Below, piece after piece: positions 44,820 through 54,887 of a DNA stretch of 64,000 nt. The notes under the pieces were generated by a model. The model was not told where the DNA came from. It did no database searches and saw only the letters and a program-made list of their open reading frames with translations. The stretch is from Eukaryota sp. TZLM1-RC (lineage: Eukaryota > Metamonada: BaSk clade). The position numbers were made by a program, and so were the translations under genes. The DNA is taken from contig JAUPSS010000007.1 of assembly GCA_040285825.1 (NCBI GenBank), positions 2,020,689-2,084,688 of the forward strand, in the 5' to 3' direction. The first letter of the stretch is position 1; each line of letters begins with the position of its first letter.

Positions 44820-44864
44820 ACCATAATAAACCTTACCTGTTTTAGACACAAATTCCTATCTTGA

Positions 44865-45242
44865 ATGAGTCAACCTACCAAAGAGAAGAAGCCATCCGAA
44901 CCTCTGGATCTTGTCAAATTTAATGCTATTTTATCTGAGTCCATCAAAAAGGAAAACTGCTTTGTGTGTCCTCCTTCTTCCGTGAGGATTACTGCAACAC
45001 AGAAGGATTACATTTCCCCCAAACCTAATCATGTACAGCCTTCAGCGAATGGCCAGGTCAACTCTTCTCCACCATCTTCACCGTTGTTGAAAACAGGTTC
45101 TTTACCTGCTCCTTCCTCACACAACATTGTTTCGTACAACTCTTCACTGGATTGGTGTCGCCCACATCCTCGTCAAAATAGACCTATACGCTCCAACGAA
45201 ATAACCAAATTTGCTGAGGCAGAGAAGGCTTCTAGATGTTGA
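44865..45242 (+). CDS. Hypothetical Ser/Pro-rich protein, 125 aa
   Basis: Not recognised. It starts at ATG 44865 with MSQPTKEKKPSEPLDLVKFN. A central Ser/Pro-rich stretch (SANGQVNSSPPSSPLLKTGSL) is followed by a basic segment (RPHPRQNRPIRSNEITKFAEAEK). The codon pattern looks protein-like and an upstream region free of repeats is short, but there is no homology support. The MULE sits 45 bases upstream and may have replaced its promoter. It is probably disordered; nuclear or RNA-binding function is only a guess. Confidence 0.45.
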   Translation: MSQPTKEKKPSEPLDLVKFNAILSESIKKENCFVCPPSSVRITATQKDYISPKPNHVQPSANGQVNSSPPSSPLLKTGSLPAPSSHNIVSYNSSLDWCRPHPRQNRPIRSNEITKFAEAEKASRC

Positions 45243-46496
45243 TGCAAAATTATCCTTGTAGTTTACCTGTATTTTACCTTGATTATTTAATAATTGTTAA
45301 ATTTTGAATCATGATTTGTTTTTCCTTGTTTTTATTCTGTTCTCTAGCACACAGTAGCAGTGTTCAATATAAATCATTTTATAAGCTGTAAGAATCTGAA
45401 TTAAACTAAGAGCAACATCCACATGAGACAAAAACAAAGTGGTTGTTGGTCTCAGCCTCCACATTCGCTCATTTATTCGAGTTAGTATTGATGATTGAGA
45501 TAGAGCTAGATTATATTCTGATATTCACAAATGTTTATGGTTATTCCAAAGTAACCAAACAAGAAATTGAATAATTTAATCCTATTAGAAAGAGAGATTG
45601 ATTAGTTAGGAAATGTTCAGCCAGTGAAAAAAGATTGATTGAAATTTACATCACCAACACATCATGTCCATCCTACTATCTAAAGGCCTTAGTAGCATTT
45701 GGTGGATCCACTTAGATACATCAAGTCGCGAGGCTTTGTTCTGTGAAAGCAGTAGGTGTATTTAAGTGAGGTAGCCCATTGATGAAGATCATGAAAGTGA
45801 GGTAGTAAAAAGAAAAACATTTGGCAAGAACACGGAATTCTGTTGCATGGCAATTGAGCATACTAAATGATCATAACAGTAAGTTGGCAATAATGGCATC
45901 ATATAACCAAAATATAATGATATTAAGCTATTATTCCTATCACGTTTGCTAAAACGTTTGTTCCATAAAAATGACTTTAACAAAAGCAAATATTGAAGAG
46001 CAGCAACATCTTTAAAGGTTCTTAGATATGGATAACTCTATTACAAAGGATGTTTAAGGAAACATAATCTCATTAATGTTCTGGGAGATTTATGTGGTAG
46101 ATGTATATATCAAAAGAAGAGAAAGACCTCAAGATTTGACTGAAAACCACAGAATGGTTTGCACAGAAAGCAAGGAAGTACAATGATTGTGCAGTGTAAG
46201 ATGACACATCACAATGGTAAAGCAAAAGTAAAGGAGAAATTAGAGGAAGGAATGAAATCAAGAGCAGACCTAGTCATAGATATCAGTAAAAATGAACCAA
46301 GACATTTAGCAATTGTAGAATTAGTACAAGCATTAGAAAGTGCATCCAACAAGAGGATAAGTATCAACTCTAACAGGAAAAAAAACTTGTGTGATTAGCA
46401 GGCTAAATTTAGTTCCAGACGATATATTTTGAGAATGATAGGCAGTTGTGCCATTGTACGTTTTGGGAGTAAAAAGTGATTACAACTATATAATAT
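45243..46496. other. Gene-poor stretch containing one inverted-repeat arm
   Basis: About 1.25 kb of AT-rich sequence. The only notable feature is the 101 bp repeat at 45688-45788, inverted at 48461-48561. The frame at 46159-46398 starts with TTG and has no recognisable domain. Confidence 0.4.
45688..45788 (+). repeat. Inverted repeat arm, left (101 bp)
   Basis: CTTAGTAGCATTTGGTGGAT...ATTGATGAAGA is the reverse complement of 48461-48561 with about five mismatches. The two arms enclose 2.67 kb holding the PROPPIN and CIA2 genes and a LINE tail. Confidence 0.9.
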
Positions 46497-46668
46497 TTAT
46501 TGGACATGTACACTTAATTAAATTAATTCATAACTAATGCGACGAATATCATTGAATCAAGATTTCCTCTACAAAATCTTGATCTGCTTGCTGTCTAGCT
46601 AAAGCTTCTCTTATTCGATTGAAAAACCGAGGTAATCTATTAATAATGGCAAATTGAGTCCGAGAACG
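46497..46668 (-). pseudogene. LINE 3' tail (subfamily A)
   Basis: Antisense of the common tail: ATTCATAACTAATGCGACGA, CAAGATTTCCTCTACAAAAT, then the LARQQADQDF-coding part up to GAGTCCGAGAACG. It is truncated at about 55 codons from the stop and lies 115 bases upstream of the PROPPIN start. Confidence 0.85.
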
Positions 46669-46783
46669 TGAGTTGAATACACGAATTACAATTTTAGTTT
46701 TGAAAAATCTTGATTCATTTCGTCTTCATTTTCCAGTAATCTCAACGGGTTACTACCATTTAACATTTTTGTGCTGCTAGCTG

Positions 46784-47713
46784 ATGTCAATCCTACGCTT
46801 CAGTTCTTCAGGTTCTGTTTTATGTGCTATAGATGATACACTTCTAACAGTTTTCCTTTGCTCTCCTTTTGAAAAACGTATTGAAAGAACTTTCAGTGCG
46901 CCATTAGGACTTGTTGATGTTCTGGGCACCTCCAATTGCTGGGCTTTAGTTGGATCTTCTCCGTCTGACACTTCCAGTCTATTTCACGACCATAAAGTTG
47001 TTATATGGGATGATAGAGAATGCCAATGTCTCTGTGAAATTGGTAGTTCTTCAAAAATATTAAATATAGCCTTCTTGTCAGATTGTATTGTCGTGTTATC
47101 TGAAAACGAGGTATTTGTTACCAATATCCACAGTCTTTCACGAACCAGTATAGAGCTCAAACCATCATCTAGTCTTTTGGGTGTTTCTAGTCTTCTTTCA
47201 TCCTCCGTTTTTGCATTTCCATGTACCGCTCATCAGTCTTCCTCTTCCTCCAGAGCTTCTTCACACCAAGGATTTTTGGCGATTGCCGATCCAGCCCCTT
47301 CTTCGCCACACTGTTCTATAATTCCTGCACATAAGACTCCCCTATCAGCCATTGCCCTTTCAAGTGATGGTTCTCTGGCGGCCACAGCAAGCTCTGAAGG
47401 GACACTCATAAGAGTTTGGTCTTCGTCTGGTTCAATGATCTCTGAATTTAGGAGAGGAACTAGGAAAGCAACAATAACATCGCTAGCTTTTGGTGGTACC
47501 AAGTTTGTGGCTATTGCTTCGAAAAAGGAAACTGTACACGTGTTCAGCCTTGCAGGCAAACATCTCTCATTTGATACTAAGAGCAAAGTTGCAAAGTTTT
47601 TAAATTTTGATGTCAGTGGAGAGTTGTTGTTTGTGGTAGGTCAAGACAGAACCTTTAGAACATTGTCAGTAAAGGATTCAGAGTTGGTTGAGGTGGATAG
47701 AACTAACTTTTAG
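46784..47713 (+). CDS. ATG18: PROPPIN (Atg18/WIPI-like phosphoinositide-binding beta-propeller)
   Basis: Beta-propeller that binds PI3P / PI(3,5)P2 on autophagic and endosomal membranes, 309 residues. Diagnostic features: KVVIWDDRE near residue 75, PAHKTPLSAIALSSDGSLAATASSEGTLIRVW, and the lipid-binding loop motif FRRGT (ISEFRRGTRKATITSLAF), followed by a last blade with VHVFSL. Both Arg residues of the FRRG motif are intact. Serine-rich insertion SSSSSRASS near residue 150. The ATG at 46784 is the first in frame. It is convergent with CIA2, 83 bases between stops, and lies inside the 101 bp inverted repeat. Confidence 0.9.
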   Translation: MSILRFSSSGSVLCAIDDTLLTVFLCSPFEKRIERTFSAPLGLVDVLGTSNCWALVGSSPSDTSSLFHDHKVVIWDDRECQCLCEIGSSSKILNIAFLSDCIVVLSENEVFVTNIHSLSRTSIELKPSSSLLGVSSLLSSSVFAFPCTAHQSSSSSRASSHQGFLAIADPAPSSPHCSIIPAHKTPLSAIALSSDGSLAATASSEGTLIRVWSSSGSMISEFRRGTRKATITSLAFGGTKFVAIASKKETVHVFSLAGKHLSFDTKSKVAKFLNFDVSGELLFVVGQDRTFRTLSVKDSELVEVDRTNF

Positions 47714-47796
47714 TCTCAGACCAAACCTTACTTTTTTGGTATTTGTAAATAGCAATTGTAAATAAAATTGCATCAGAAATTTAATTTTTGGTATCA

Positions 47797-48273
47797 TCAA
47801 TTTATTAATGAATAAATAGAGTCTCTTAAGGCTTCCTGTTCAATAGCAGCTGCAACACGTTCCTTATCTGCCAATTGCTTGTTGATAGCTTCCTCAGTGT
47901 CATGACCTGAAATACGTACTGAAATCTTGAATTTATGTGGTAAACAATGTAAAAGCTTAACTCTTATGGCTAATCCTATGAAAGTACCCATAGAACAGTG
48001 AGGTACAGTTGGGATGAATGAAACAACCACAGTGTTGTCTGATTCGATGGAAATACGGTCTTCTGATACGACATCGAGCTCACCCAAAGTTTGAGGAAGT
48101 TCTGGATCTTGAATATCTTTAATGAGATTGTAAATTTCTAATGGTGTCCATGGTGTATTCTCACAATCTAAAATATCTGTTGATTTCGTGGCAATGGATG
48201 GTAAGTGAGATGATTGTGGCAAAAGTTGAAGAATGGGATTATCATCAGAGAAGCTAAAGACTGAAACTGACAT
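47797..48273 (-). CDS. CIA2: CIA2/MIP18-family cytosolic iron-sulfur assembly protein
   Basis: Component of the cytosolic iron-sulfur targeting complex (with CIA1 and MMS19) that delivers clusters to apoproteins, 158 residues. Family hallmarks: LIKDIQDPELPQTLGELDVV, FIPTVPHCSMGTFIGLAIRVKLL with the conserved reactive Cys in HCSM, HKFKISVRISGHDTEEAINKQLADKERVAAA near the end. The length is normal. The frame is complete from ATG 48273. Whether it is the CIA2A or CIA2B type cannot be decided here. It is convergent with the PROPPIN gene. Confidence 0.96.
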   Translation of the reverse strand: MSVSVFSFSDDNPILQLLPQSSHLPSIATKSTDILDCENTPWTPLEIYNLIKDIQDPELPQTLGELDVVSEDRISIESDNTVVVSFIPTVPHCSMGTFIGLAIRVKLLHCLPHKFKISVRISGHDTEEAINKQLADKERVAAAIEQEALRDSIYSLIN

Positions 48274-48460
48274 AAGTTAATAGCACCCTAATGTCAAATA
48301 GTTGCAACCCGTTGAAATTAGTTGAGGATGTTGATTCTGTTGAAGTGAATTTCTCTTATCATGCATTCCCATGTGAAATTCACTCAAGTTTTCAACTTTC
48401 TCAATGTCTACTCACAGGCTGTAAGAGACATGTAGCATCATTTGACAAAGACAATCATCA

Positions 48461-48561
48461 TCTTCATCAATGGGCTACCTCACTTAAATACACCTACTGC
48501 TTTCACAGAACAAAGCCTCGCGACTTGATGTATGTAAGTGGATCTACCAAATTCTACTAAG
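48461..48561 (-). repeat. Inverted repeat arm, right (101 bp)
   Basis: Counterpart of 45688-45788 in opposite orientation (TCTTCATCAATGGGCTACCT ... CTACTAAG). An 89-codon frame at 48291-48560 overlaps it and is probably not a gene. Confidence 0.9.
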
Positions 48562-48839
48562 CTATTTGTAGATCGGTCTCAAAAGATTTTCAAAAATATT
48601 AAAAAATAATAATAAACTCAAAATAGAATATCAGTTTTTCCAACGTTTTTGTTTCTGTATGCTCAGGTTCCCTATTCAACTCCTCAACAGAGCATAGGGG
48701 CAAGTGTATTTTTCCGGCCACAATTCCGCTTTCTTATAAAATTGTATATTTTTTGCAGCGGAAATATCTCTGTCATATTGATGCTGTAAGGTTAGACATA
48801 TACAGTAACAGAATAGAGATAAGAATATTTATTAAAATT

Positions 48840-50058
48840 CACTGGTCCTTATAAAGGCCATCACTAGTGAAGTCCTATACTAGACTAATTGTCCACAGTA
48901 CAACACTTCCTTTTCCCTCTCTTAGATCTCCTACGAGATCTATAAAAATTAACTGCAGGGGAATAGTCTTAGATTTAGAATCGGAATTTACTTTCCGTTT
49001 CCTGGTAGTGCGAGGACCAAGGGTACGCAAATATGATTGGTATGCCTCAGTGCCTTTGACGTCAGCCACTGGGACAGATAATGTCTCGTTGCCATACCAA
49101 ACTGCGGTGCAATAAGGAATTTTATTATCATTCGAGTCTATAAAATCGAAGTAATCTATAATCTTAATAATCACAGATTCTTCCATAACACCGGCGGCAA
49201 TGTTCTTATACCAATCTATATCTTCCTTAGGGAAGTCAGAGAGGCATTGTTTACAATGATTAATACTTGCCGTAGACATTGAACCAGTGACAAGATTCTT
49301 GAGTAATAAATTTTTATTGGATTTCACTATTATTATGAGAAAGGGGCCAGCGGAGCAACCATGGAGTTTACCATCAATCTTTAATCGCAAAACTAAGTCA
49401 CCTTTATTGAAAAGGTTCCTATGTTTGTTAACTTCAGGCAGTTGTTGAGCTTGCCTGAGCTCTGCCTCTTCTCTATTCTTTGAAATCCTTTGAAGTTTTG
49501 ATTCAAGATCTTTAACAAAGGAAATATTAACATCAGCTGATTTTCTTAGTTCAAACATATTACTAGGATCAGCTCTAGGGCTGTGATTGCTGCCAAACAT
49601 TAAATTGTAAGGCGAATGACCAGTAACTCTAATAGTAGTTGAATTATTTTAAAGTTGTACAATTGGAATATATTCGCTCCAATTGCTATAATCACCAAAG
49701 TCCACCAAAATCTTTCTTAGACTTTGTAAAATGTCTCTGTGACGTCTTTCTACTGAACCATTGTTTTGTGAAAAACCGGTTAGTGAACGACTTACTTCAA
49801 TGTCTAATAAATCGCATTACCCTTGGAAAATGGCATTTGCAAATTCAACACCATTGTCACTGTGAATTGACAGTGGGATACCAAAAATTGATACTACACT
49901 CCATAGGAGGTGATTGGTTGCCTCCACTGCATTTAATTCCTTTACAAAGCAAATGATCGTATACCTAGTGAACGAATCTACAAAAACTATTAAATATTTA
50001 AATCCATTATCATCTTGTTGTAATGGTCCAATAGTGTCTGCGTTTAATCGTGCAAAAC
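48840..50058 (-). pseudogene. 3' part of a Ty3/gypsy element (integrase to chromodomain-like end)
   Basis: The minus strand begins abruptly at FARLNADTIGP (about 50058). It continues through FVDSFTRYTI, HSDNGVEFANA and NNGSVERRHRD of the integrase core with some stops, then an open frame 49600-48875 with the integrase C-terminus (KHRNLFNKGDLVLRLKIDGKLHG) and a chromodomain-like segment ending PRTTRKRKV. Downstream, about 48880-48800, an LTR-like end with a CACTAGTG palindrome and TTATCT is visible. The 5' side is cut exactly where a plus-strand LTR starts, so a second element inserted here in the opposite orientation. It is related to, but distinct from, the element at 26.8 kb. Confidence 0.85.
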
Positions 50059-50136
50059 TGTTGGCCTTTTGGGCTTATATCAAATGAATAGAAAATAAAT
50101 CAGACTTTTCTTTATTACAATCGACTTGAGGCAACA
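50059..50136 (+). repeat. 5' LTR of a decayed plus-strand element (about 78 bp)
   Basis: Starts TGTTGGCC and ends GAGGCAACA. Interior AATGAATAGAAAATAAAT matches the 81 bp LTR at 61364-61444. It is followed by the shared internal start ATAATTATTGGCC. Confidence 0.8.
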
Positions 50137-50915
50137 ATAATTATTGGCCATTTTAAAGTCAAAGGTATACCGCAAATAACCTCAGTACTCAACAAGAAAC
50201 CAGGAAACCAGATATTTTCATTATGTCAGACATCTTCTAGGAAAACTTTGACTTTACTCGTTCATTACCTAACATGCAGCAACAAGACAAACAAACACAT
50301 AATAAAGAGGGTAACGAGGTAACGGACACGGATCCCACCTCCCCCACACCAAAACTTAAAGATGAAAGAGCGGGCGAGGTCCGTCCTTCTTCAGTTATAA
50401 AAGAAGTTACGAGAGCGGACCCGGCTCCCTCTCCCCTCAAGGAAAAGATTCCTCTATAGAGGTTACGAGAACGGACCCGGCTCCGTTTCCCCTCCCAAAT
50501 ATAGCATCTGTCTCAAAAAACAACGAATGGACATCCCACCTTTGACTGTCTTCCAAACTAGGAGAGTATAAAGAAATTCAATCTCAACTAGATAAAATGG
50601 AAGGAGAAGACGACTCATCTGAGGGGTTTTATAAGCTTTTACAAGAGGATGCTGAAGCTTACCTTGAACCTACAGATTTCTGTCTGTTCAAACAGCTTCC
50701 TCCTCTGTAAAGCTCTATTTCAAAACGAGGCAGAAACGTAGGTTTTCAGACCCTCGGTATGATTGGGGATACCCAAAGGGTATTAGAAATCCCCCTTAAC
50801 GAAAGAAATGTGCTCATTAAAGCTCCTGACAAATTGAGCAGAGAGACGTTCGGGCGTAACGCAAAGCGACGTCTTCTAATGTCGGTCTTTTTCGCACTAT
50901 ACTATATTCTTTAAA
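50137..50915 (+). pseudogene. Gag fragment of a Ty3/gypsy element
   Basis: After the LTR the frame is broken early (MSDIF then stop). Pieces align with the open Gag at 61528: DAEAYLEPTDFCLFKQLPPL, SKRGRNVGFQTLGMIGDTQRV and DKLSRETFGRNAKRR. Stops and frame changes intervene and the homology ends near 50915, so the element is 3' truncated. Confidence 0.85.
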
Positions 50916-51519
50916 GAACAATTTATTTGAAATGATCGTCTTCTCTGTGTATTTAAACCATTATTACCATTATCCAATTAGTTAGTGAGTCAATAACAAA
51001 AAATGATCCTCTAACATTCGTTTTCCTTCTCATTGGACCATGACCTCGTTCTGCATTATGGACAACTCATTGATTAAAGGCATCATTGAAGGAGCGAAAT
51101 TGCTGTGTAGGAGGTAGGGGAAGATTAATACGATCATAACTCCATAATTTTGGCATGTGAATCGAGTAGTGTAAAGGAAACAGTATATACCGCAAGTTTG
51201 CATTTCTGTGCCGAAAGGTTACAATACCCCCGATTTCCATAATTATTTGCAGCTAAATCTTTTCTTGTTGTTGTTTACGTTATACAAAAGGTGCGAGGTT
51301 CTGTCTTTTTCAAAAAAAATCAATCTGAAACAGCATCAAAACATGAAATTTTATTCAGAATTGTTTAAATCCTAATCATAAAAAAGCAAACCGTAAACAT
51401 CCCTGCTGATTCTACCTCTGCTTTCGTTGTTTTCGTTTTTTCTACAATAATTCCATTACGTGTTTCCTATTTTCTTCTGCTGCACCTTCATCAAGTTCAC
51501 CTATTTCCATTACATTGTT
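50916..51519. other. AT-rich stretch, nothing recognised
   Basis: About 600 bases between the truncated Gag fragment and a LINE. No coding frame or shared repeat was seen. Confidence 0.4.
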
Positions 51520-52730
51520 TTGAAGTAGAGTAGGGTGGACGAAGGCTTCTATTCTTACCTCGTGTGCTTTTGTTGGAGGATGCAGAAATGCAATCTTTGA
51601 GTTTTCCGAAAGATTTGCAGATTGGAAAGATCTATTGATGACAACGCAAAGTTCCACTGTTTTTGCATTAAATGAAGAAATTTCAAAAATTGACGCAGAA
51701 AAATGGGGTCGATGCTTTCTCCAATCATTCGATGGCAATATTCCAGAAAAGAATGTTTTAAATTTGAAGTACACTCTTCGAACATTACAGAAACGATTGA
51801 CTGGAATGTATGAAAAAGATCTTTACAATAATATATGCAGCTCGGCTGTTTTAAATCAAGGTCTTCACTCATTGTTATTGGAAAACGGTGTTTGTGAAAA
51901 CAAGTCTCAGATTGTTCACTTTTTGTAACCATTGTACCACGAAGATTTGGATTGTGTGCCACTAATGAAGCATTTGTAACAAAAGCGAGATTATATTTGA
52001 ATATCCCCATTAATCAATTATTATCAAAAGAAAGTTGTATTTGTTCGAATTCACCTCAACTCACTTTGCGCCATGCTCTAAATTGCTCTGAATTGATAAC
52101 TTATCGTTCTTCATTACATGATGCTGTTAGAGACACTGTTTTCAATATGGCACAAACTGCAAGGATATCGTGTATCAAAGAGCCCCTGCTGAAGGAAACA
52201 CTTTCTCTGAATAATTTTGGTTCTGATGATAAAGGTGATGTATACTGTGATTGGATTGATGATTCAGAAGCAATTGTTGACTTTGTCTCATGTAGTGTTG
52301 CAAATGATACTTTGGTTCACAGAAGAAAACTTAATCCTGTAGTGCGCTTGATCTTAAAGCAAAAGGCAAAAACATAGAAAATTTGATAAAGATATTGAAG
52401 AGGCTAATGCCGATAGAAATACACAGCTAGTTTTATTGCTTTCCCATTGTCGATAAACAGAAGCTTATCAGTTGAAGCAGAAACTTTTTTGAATAACTTG
52501 CAAGAAATTGTCAAAGGAAAAACAAAGAAAAGATTTGATATTTTTTTGGCGTTCTCGAATTCAATTTGCCATAATTGATAGATTACCTCAAATTTTCAAT
52601 CGGATAAGAGGAGCTTTAGCTAGACATCAAGCAGATCAAAATTTTGTTGAGGAAATCTTGGTTCAATGATAGTCCTCCCATTAGTTATGAGTTAATTTAA
52701 TTAAGTGTGCAAATTCAATAAATATATATT
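51520..52730 (+). pseudogene. 5'-truncated LINE (subfamily A), empty-site paralogue
   Basis: The plus strand starts at the thumb segment (GWTKASILTSCAFVGG-like, with TCGTCCACCCT antisense equivalent at 18.7 kb). It passes uninterrupted through the site that carries a nested LINE at 17.4 kb (TCCACTGTTTTTGCATTAAA), then the connector EKWGRCFLQSFDGNIPEKNV, the CICSNSPQLTLRHALNC knuckle, DVYCDWIDDSEAIVDFVS and the tail to TTCAATAAATATAT. Frame changes near 51925 and 52375 and stops in the last third show decay. Confidence 0.87.
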
Positions 52731-53183
52731 TTTTAAAATGGAAATTATTTTGTTTGGTTAACGTTTTCTTTGGATTATGTTCAGTGTCTGGAATTTCTGA
52801 AACTTTTTTGCAAATATTATTTAGATTGTTCCCCTTTTGATTTTTGAAAAATTGTCCTTAATTACCGTGAGAAGATCGAGACTATTGAGACCATTAAATT
52901 TCTTCTCATAGTGGGTAAGATGATGTCATTCAAGGAAATAGAACCATCACCTATTTCATTGAATTTTCTTACCCCTCCAGACAGGAATGGCTCTCTATTT
53001 TTAAACTTGAATATTATTATAAGTGGTGTTTCATCTAGCCTTTTATTAATTTAACAAAGTTGAAAAAAAGTAAAAAGACTATGCATTTTTCTGACCAACG
53101 TACTTTCTCCTCCAATTCATTATTTAAATTCTGGAAATCTTTTTTTTAAAAACTGGAATATCTATTGAGATAAAAATAACCAT
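52731..53183. other. AT-rich stretch between two LINEs
   Basis: No recognised coding sequence. It lies between the 3' ends of two LINE copies that face each other. Confidence 0.4.
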
Positions 53184-54188
53184 CTAGAATTCAATATCCT
53201 CCAAACAAGCGTCACTATTACTGAACCTACTCACAGCATTACGTTCATATTCTACACCGATAGCTAAAAGTGCCTTTGAAATCATTGTAGGAATAGACTT
53301 GAAAATGCAAAAAACAATTCTATTTAACCAGAAAGTGGAGTTCATTGTTTTACCAGACCTATTCAGTAACACTTTTTTAAAATTTTCCAAAAAGTGCAAG
53401 CCTGAAGGTCCAATATTGCCAAAAAGAGAAATTGCAAACGGCACAAACTGATATTTCACATGTTCCACTCTACCTAACTGTGCCAAAGGTTCTTCATATG
53501 TTTTTATCTTCTTTTTTTCGGCGTAAGATAACGGCGAATCAGCGGAATACACTAAACGAGCAGCAGAATTTTTGCAAACATCAACGGAGACAACATCTAC
53601 AACATTGAGGACACCATCGATCCCTGGAGCTACTAAATCTGCCCTTCTTTTACCAAAGGAATCATCAGTTTGATCTGAAGACAGCTTACGTACTAGTGGC
53701 TCAATAAATGCCTCTATATTGAAACTTTTGCACATGGCATATAATTGATCACGAACTGAGTCATGAACAATTGAGCGATAAGTTATAAAATACTTACAGT
53801 TTAAAATATGGGAAAGTGTAACAACACTCTTGCAGCGACAAATTAAATCATTTGGTAATGAACAAGGCCATAGAGAACATCTCATTCTCATTGCAGTGGT
53901 CCATTGGTGATCATTAAGTAGAAGGCCATAAATGTTGGGAATTTGGGAGATTAGGCAATTTGAACAACTGTCTTCAAGATCAATCAAAAAGTTTGCAAAA
54001 ACGGGATTTTTTTCCTTAGCCAAGCTAAGACGTACAATATAATCCAAGTTTTCTAAAACTTTCAAGATTTTTTTCTGCAATTTTGCAAAAGTCAGTGGTA
54101 AGGAGAGCAAGCTTCTTGAAGGAAGTTCCACAATATCAGAGGGGAAACATTTAGACCAAATATTGGGAAATCTTCTTGTACATATCAT
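53184..54188 (-). mobile_element. 5'-truncated LINE (subfamily C) with intact 334-codon frame
   Basis: An uninterrupted frame from ATG 54188: connector (IWSKCFPSDIVELPSRSLLSL), DYIVRLSLAKEKNPVFANFL, knuckle CRCKSVVTLSHILNCKYF, YRSIVHDSVRDQLYAMC, endonuclease-like RADLVAPGIDGVLNVVDVVSVDV with KKKIKTYEEPLAQLGR and FVPFAISLFGNIGPSGLHFLENFK, terminus ACLEDIEF. The pattern GDLV...VDVVSVD...K-x-x-Y is that of the restriction-endonuclease-like domain of early-branching LINEs. The reverse transcriptase is missing, so the copy is dead, but the open frame implies recent insertion or selection on the fragment. Confidence 0.85.
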
Positions 54189-54887
54189 GAAAAAAACCTA
54201 TCTACACTAGACAGTTCCTTGAATTCACTTGATAAACAGGATTCAAAAGTATTTTTGGCCAATGAAGAAGAATAGAATGCAGTTTCCACTACAATAGTAG
54301 CATTCAACATTGTGTAAGTAAAAGGCTAATGAATGTGTAGAAGAAGAACAAATGAGGGAAGTATGAGAGACAGCGAAGCCAAAATGGGGAACACAACAGA
54401 TAGAAATGATCGCAAGAATCAACATAGCTCTGAGCTAGGGAAAAAAAGGTGACTTTGAGAGGCGAAAGGAAGGTGCTTAGGTTATTTGCCGCACTTTTCT
54501 ACCAAAATTAACTAAAACTAAAAGGCTATATGAATTGACGAGATGGGATTTATTATCAGCATTAATAATTAGTTCATTCCATAATGATTTGGAAAAAAAT
54601 TTGCAAAGGTTCCACTTATTAAAGTTGAAAATCAACAAGTTTACGATTTCGTTTATTTGTAGAGTTGTTTGCCACGACAAAGTGGAAAACCGAGATTTCT
54701 GAAGAAATTATTAATTGGATAAGATCGGACAGCTATTCTAAATTTACAGGATGAAATGTCAAACAATGATGATTTCAATGTGGAATTATTTTTGTAACAA
54801 TTGATGCAAGAATCCTGGGTGACTGAAGCAATCTCTTCATCACATAATTGATTCATTATTTAATATACCAAAATTTTACCCAAAGTT
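54189..54887. other. Stretch with only doubtful small frames
   Basis: Minus-strand frames at 54243-54425 (60 codons, hydrophobic start then Cys-rich) and at 54477-54856 (two overlapping frames, one with several Cys) have ATG starts but no recognisable family. They may be decayed remnants. No repeat shared with the rest of the window was seen. Confidence 0.3.

Noticed and set aside
48291-48560. 89-codon gene divergent from CIA2
   Set aside because: It overlaps the 101 bp inverted repeat and has no recognisable motif; the frame is likely chance.
54243-54425. Small secreted Cys-rich peptide
   Set aside because: ATG and hydrophobic start are present, but there is no homology, no neighbouring copy and the region is otherwise decayed.
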